Shown here in pieces: positions 64,000 to 64,000 of a stretch of DNA of 64,000 bases. Within the stretch, counting starts at the first letter, position 1. The number at the start of each line of letters is the position of its first letter. Made by a program: the position numbers and the translations under genes. Origin of the DNA: Lachnospiraceae bacterium. GTDB lineage: Bacteria; Bacillota; Clostridia; Lachnospirales; Lachnospiraceae. The stretch lies in assembly GCA_902362715.1 (NCBI GenBank), contig CABIXN010000004.1, positions 87,337 to 151,336 on the forward strand, in the 5' to 3' direction. The notes below the pieces were generated by a model. It was given only the letters and a program-made list of their open reading frames with translations, was not told where the DNA came from and ran no database searches.

Positions 64000-64000
64000 C

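Overview
The window looks like the chromosome of a spore-forming, anaerobic gut-type Firmicute, most like the Lachnospiraceae/Clostridia. The pointers are a spoIIID gene, an FMN riboswitch over a riboflavin operon, a nine-gene V-type ATPase operon in ntpFIKECGABD order, strong GGAGG ribosome binding sites throughout, and small Clostridia-type families (DUF6440, DUF3784-like, YhgE/Pip). The species cannot be fixed from the sequence alone.

Layout. 0.1-4.3 kb: a phloretin/DAPG-hydrolase-like enzyme, then a YhgE/Pip membrane protein divergent from a TetR regulator. 4.35-8.9 kb: FMN riboswitch and ribD-ribE-ribBA-ribH plus a HAD phosphatase that may supply the usually unlinked dephosphorylation step. 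9.2-11.3 kb: a B12-binding radical SAM protein and a small membrane protein. 11.3-17.4 kb: an aromatic-compound locus with an MFS carrier, a second DAPG-hydrolase-like enzyme, two LysR regulators (each facing a palindromic operator) and a UbiD-type hydroxyarylic acid decarboxylase with its small zinc-ribbon subunit. 17.5-27.3 kb: a large cell-wall subtilase, a lipoprotein, a DUF6440 protein, a methyltransferase, a VWA protein with a macro-domain protein, and a tandem P-II-like protein with a DUF1538 membrane protein.

27.5-36.08 kb is an A/T-rich accessory island ending at the 3' end of guaA. It holds gene fragments, an IS30 transposase remnant, a broken RelB/YoeB toxin-antitoxin pair, a complete-looking type III (RNA-antitoxin) toxin-antitoxin system with two 45-nt repeats, a complete-looking Eco1/Ec86-like retron (NDT-type effector, msr-msd RNA, reverse transcriptase), a frameshifted yjdF gene behind a probable yjdF riboswitch, and mobile-element fragments. 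An 11-bp copy of the guaA 3' end (TATTCAAACTC) recurs at 31341 and may mark an attachment site. The retron and the type III system are the most interesting content.

36.1-44.1 kb: guaA, spoIIID, a trkA-trkH potassium uptake operon with a FUSC-like protein, two DNA-binding proteins and a DNA-deoxyinosine glycosylase. 44.2-52.9 kb: the V-ATPase operon; the K subunit carries the sodium-ligand residues known from Enterococcus hirae. 53.3-64.0 kb: a DeoR-type regulator beside a nine-gene catabolic operon (fucose-isomerase-like protein, two Gfo/Idh/MocA oxidoreductases, TIM-barrel epimerase, FGGY kinase, zinc dehydrogenase, 2-hydroxyacid dehydrogenase, KDPG-type aldolase, phosphotriesterase-like lactonase running off the window) for an unidentified sugar or sugar acid. 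A structured repeat family with two near-identical copies (about 9.0 and 25.0 kb) and one divergent relative (about 4.75 kb) is scattered between core genes.
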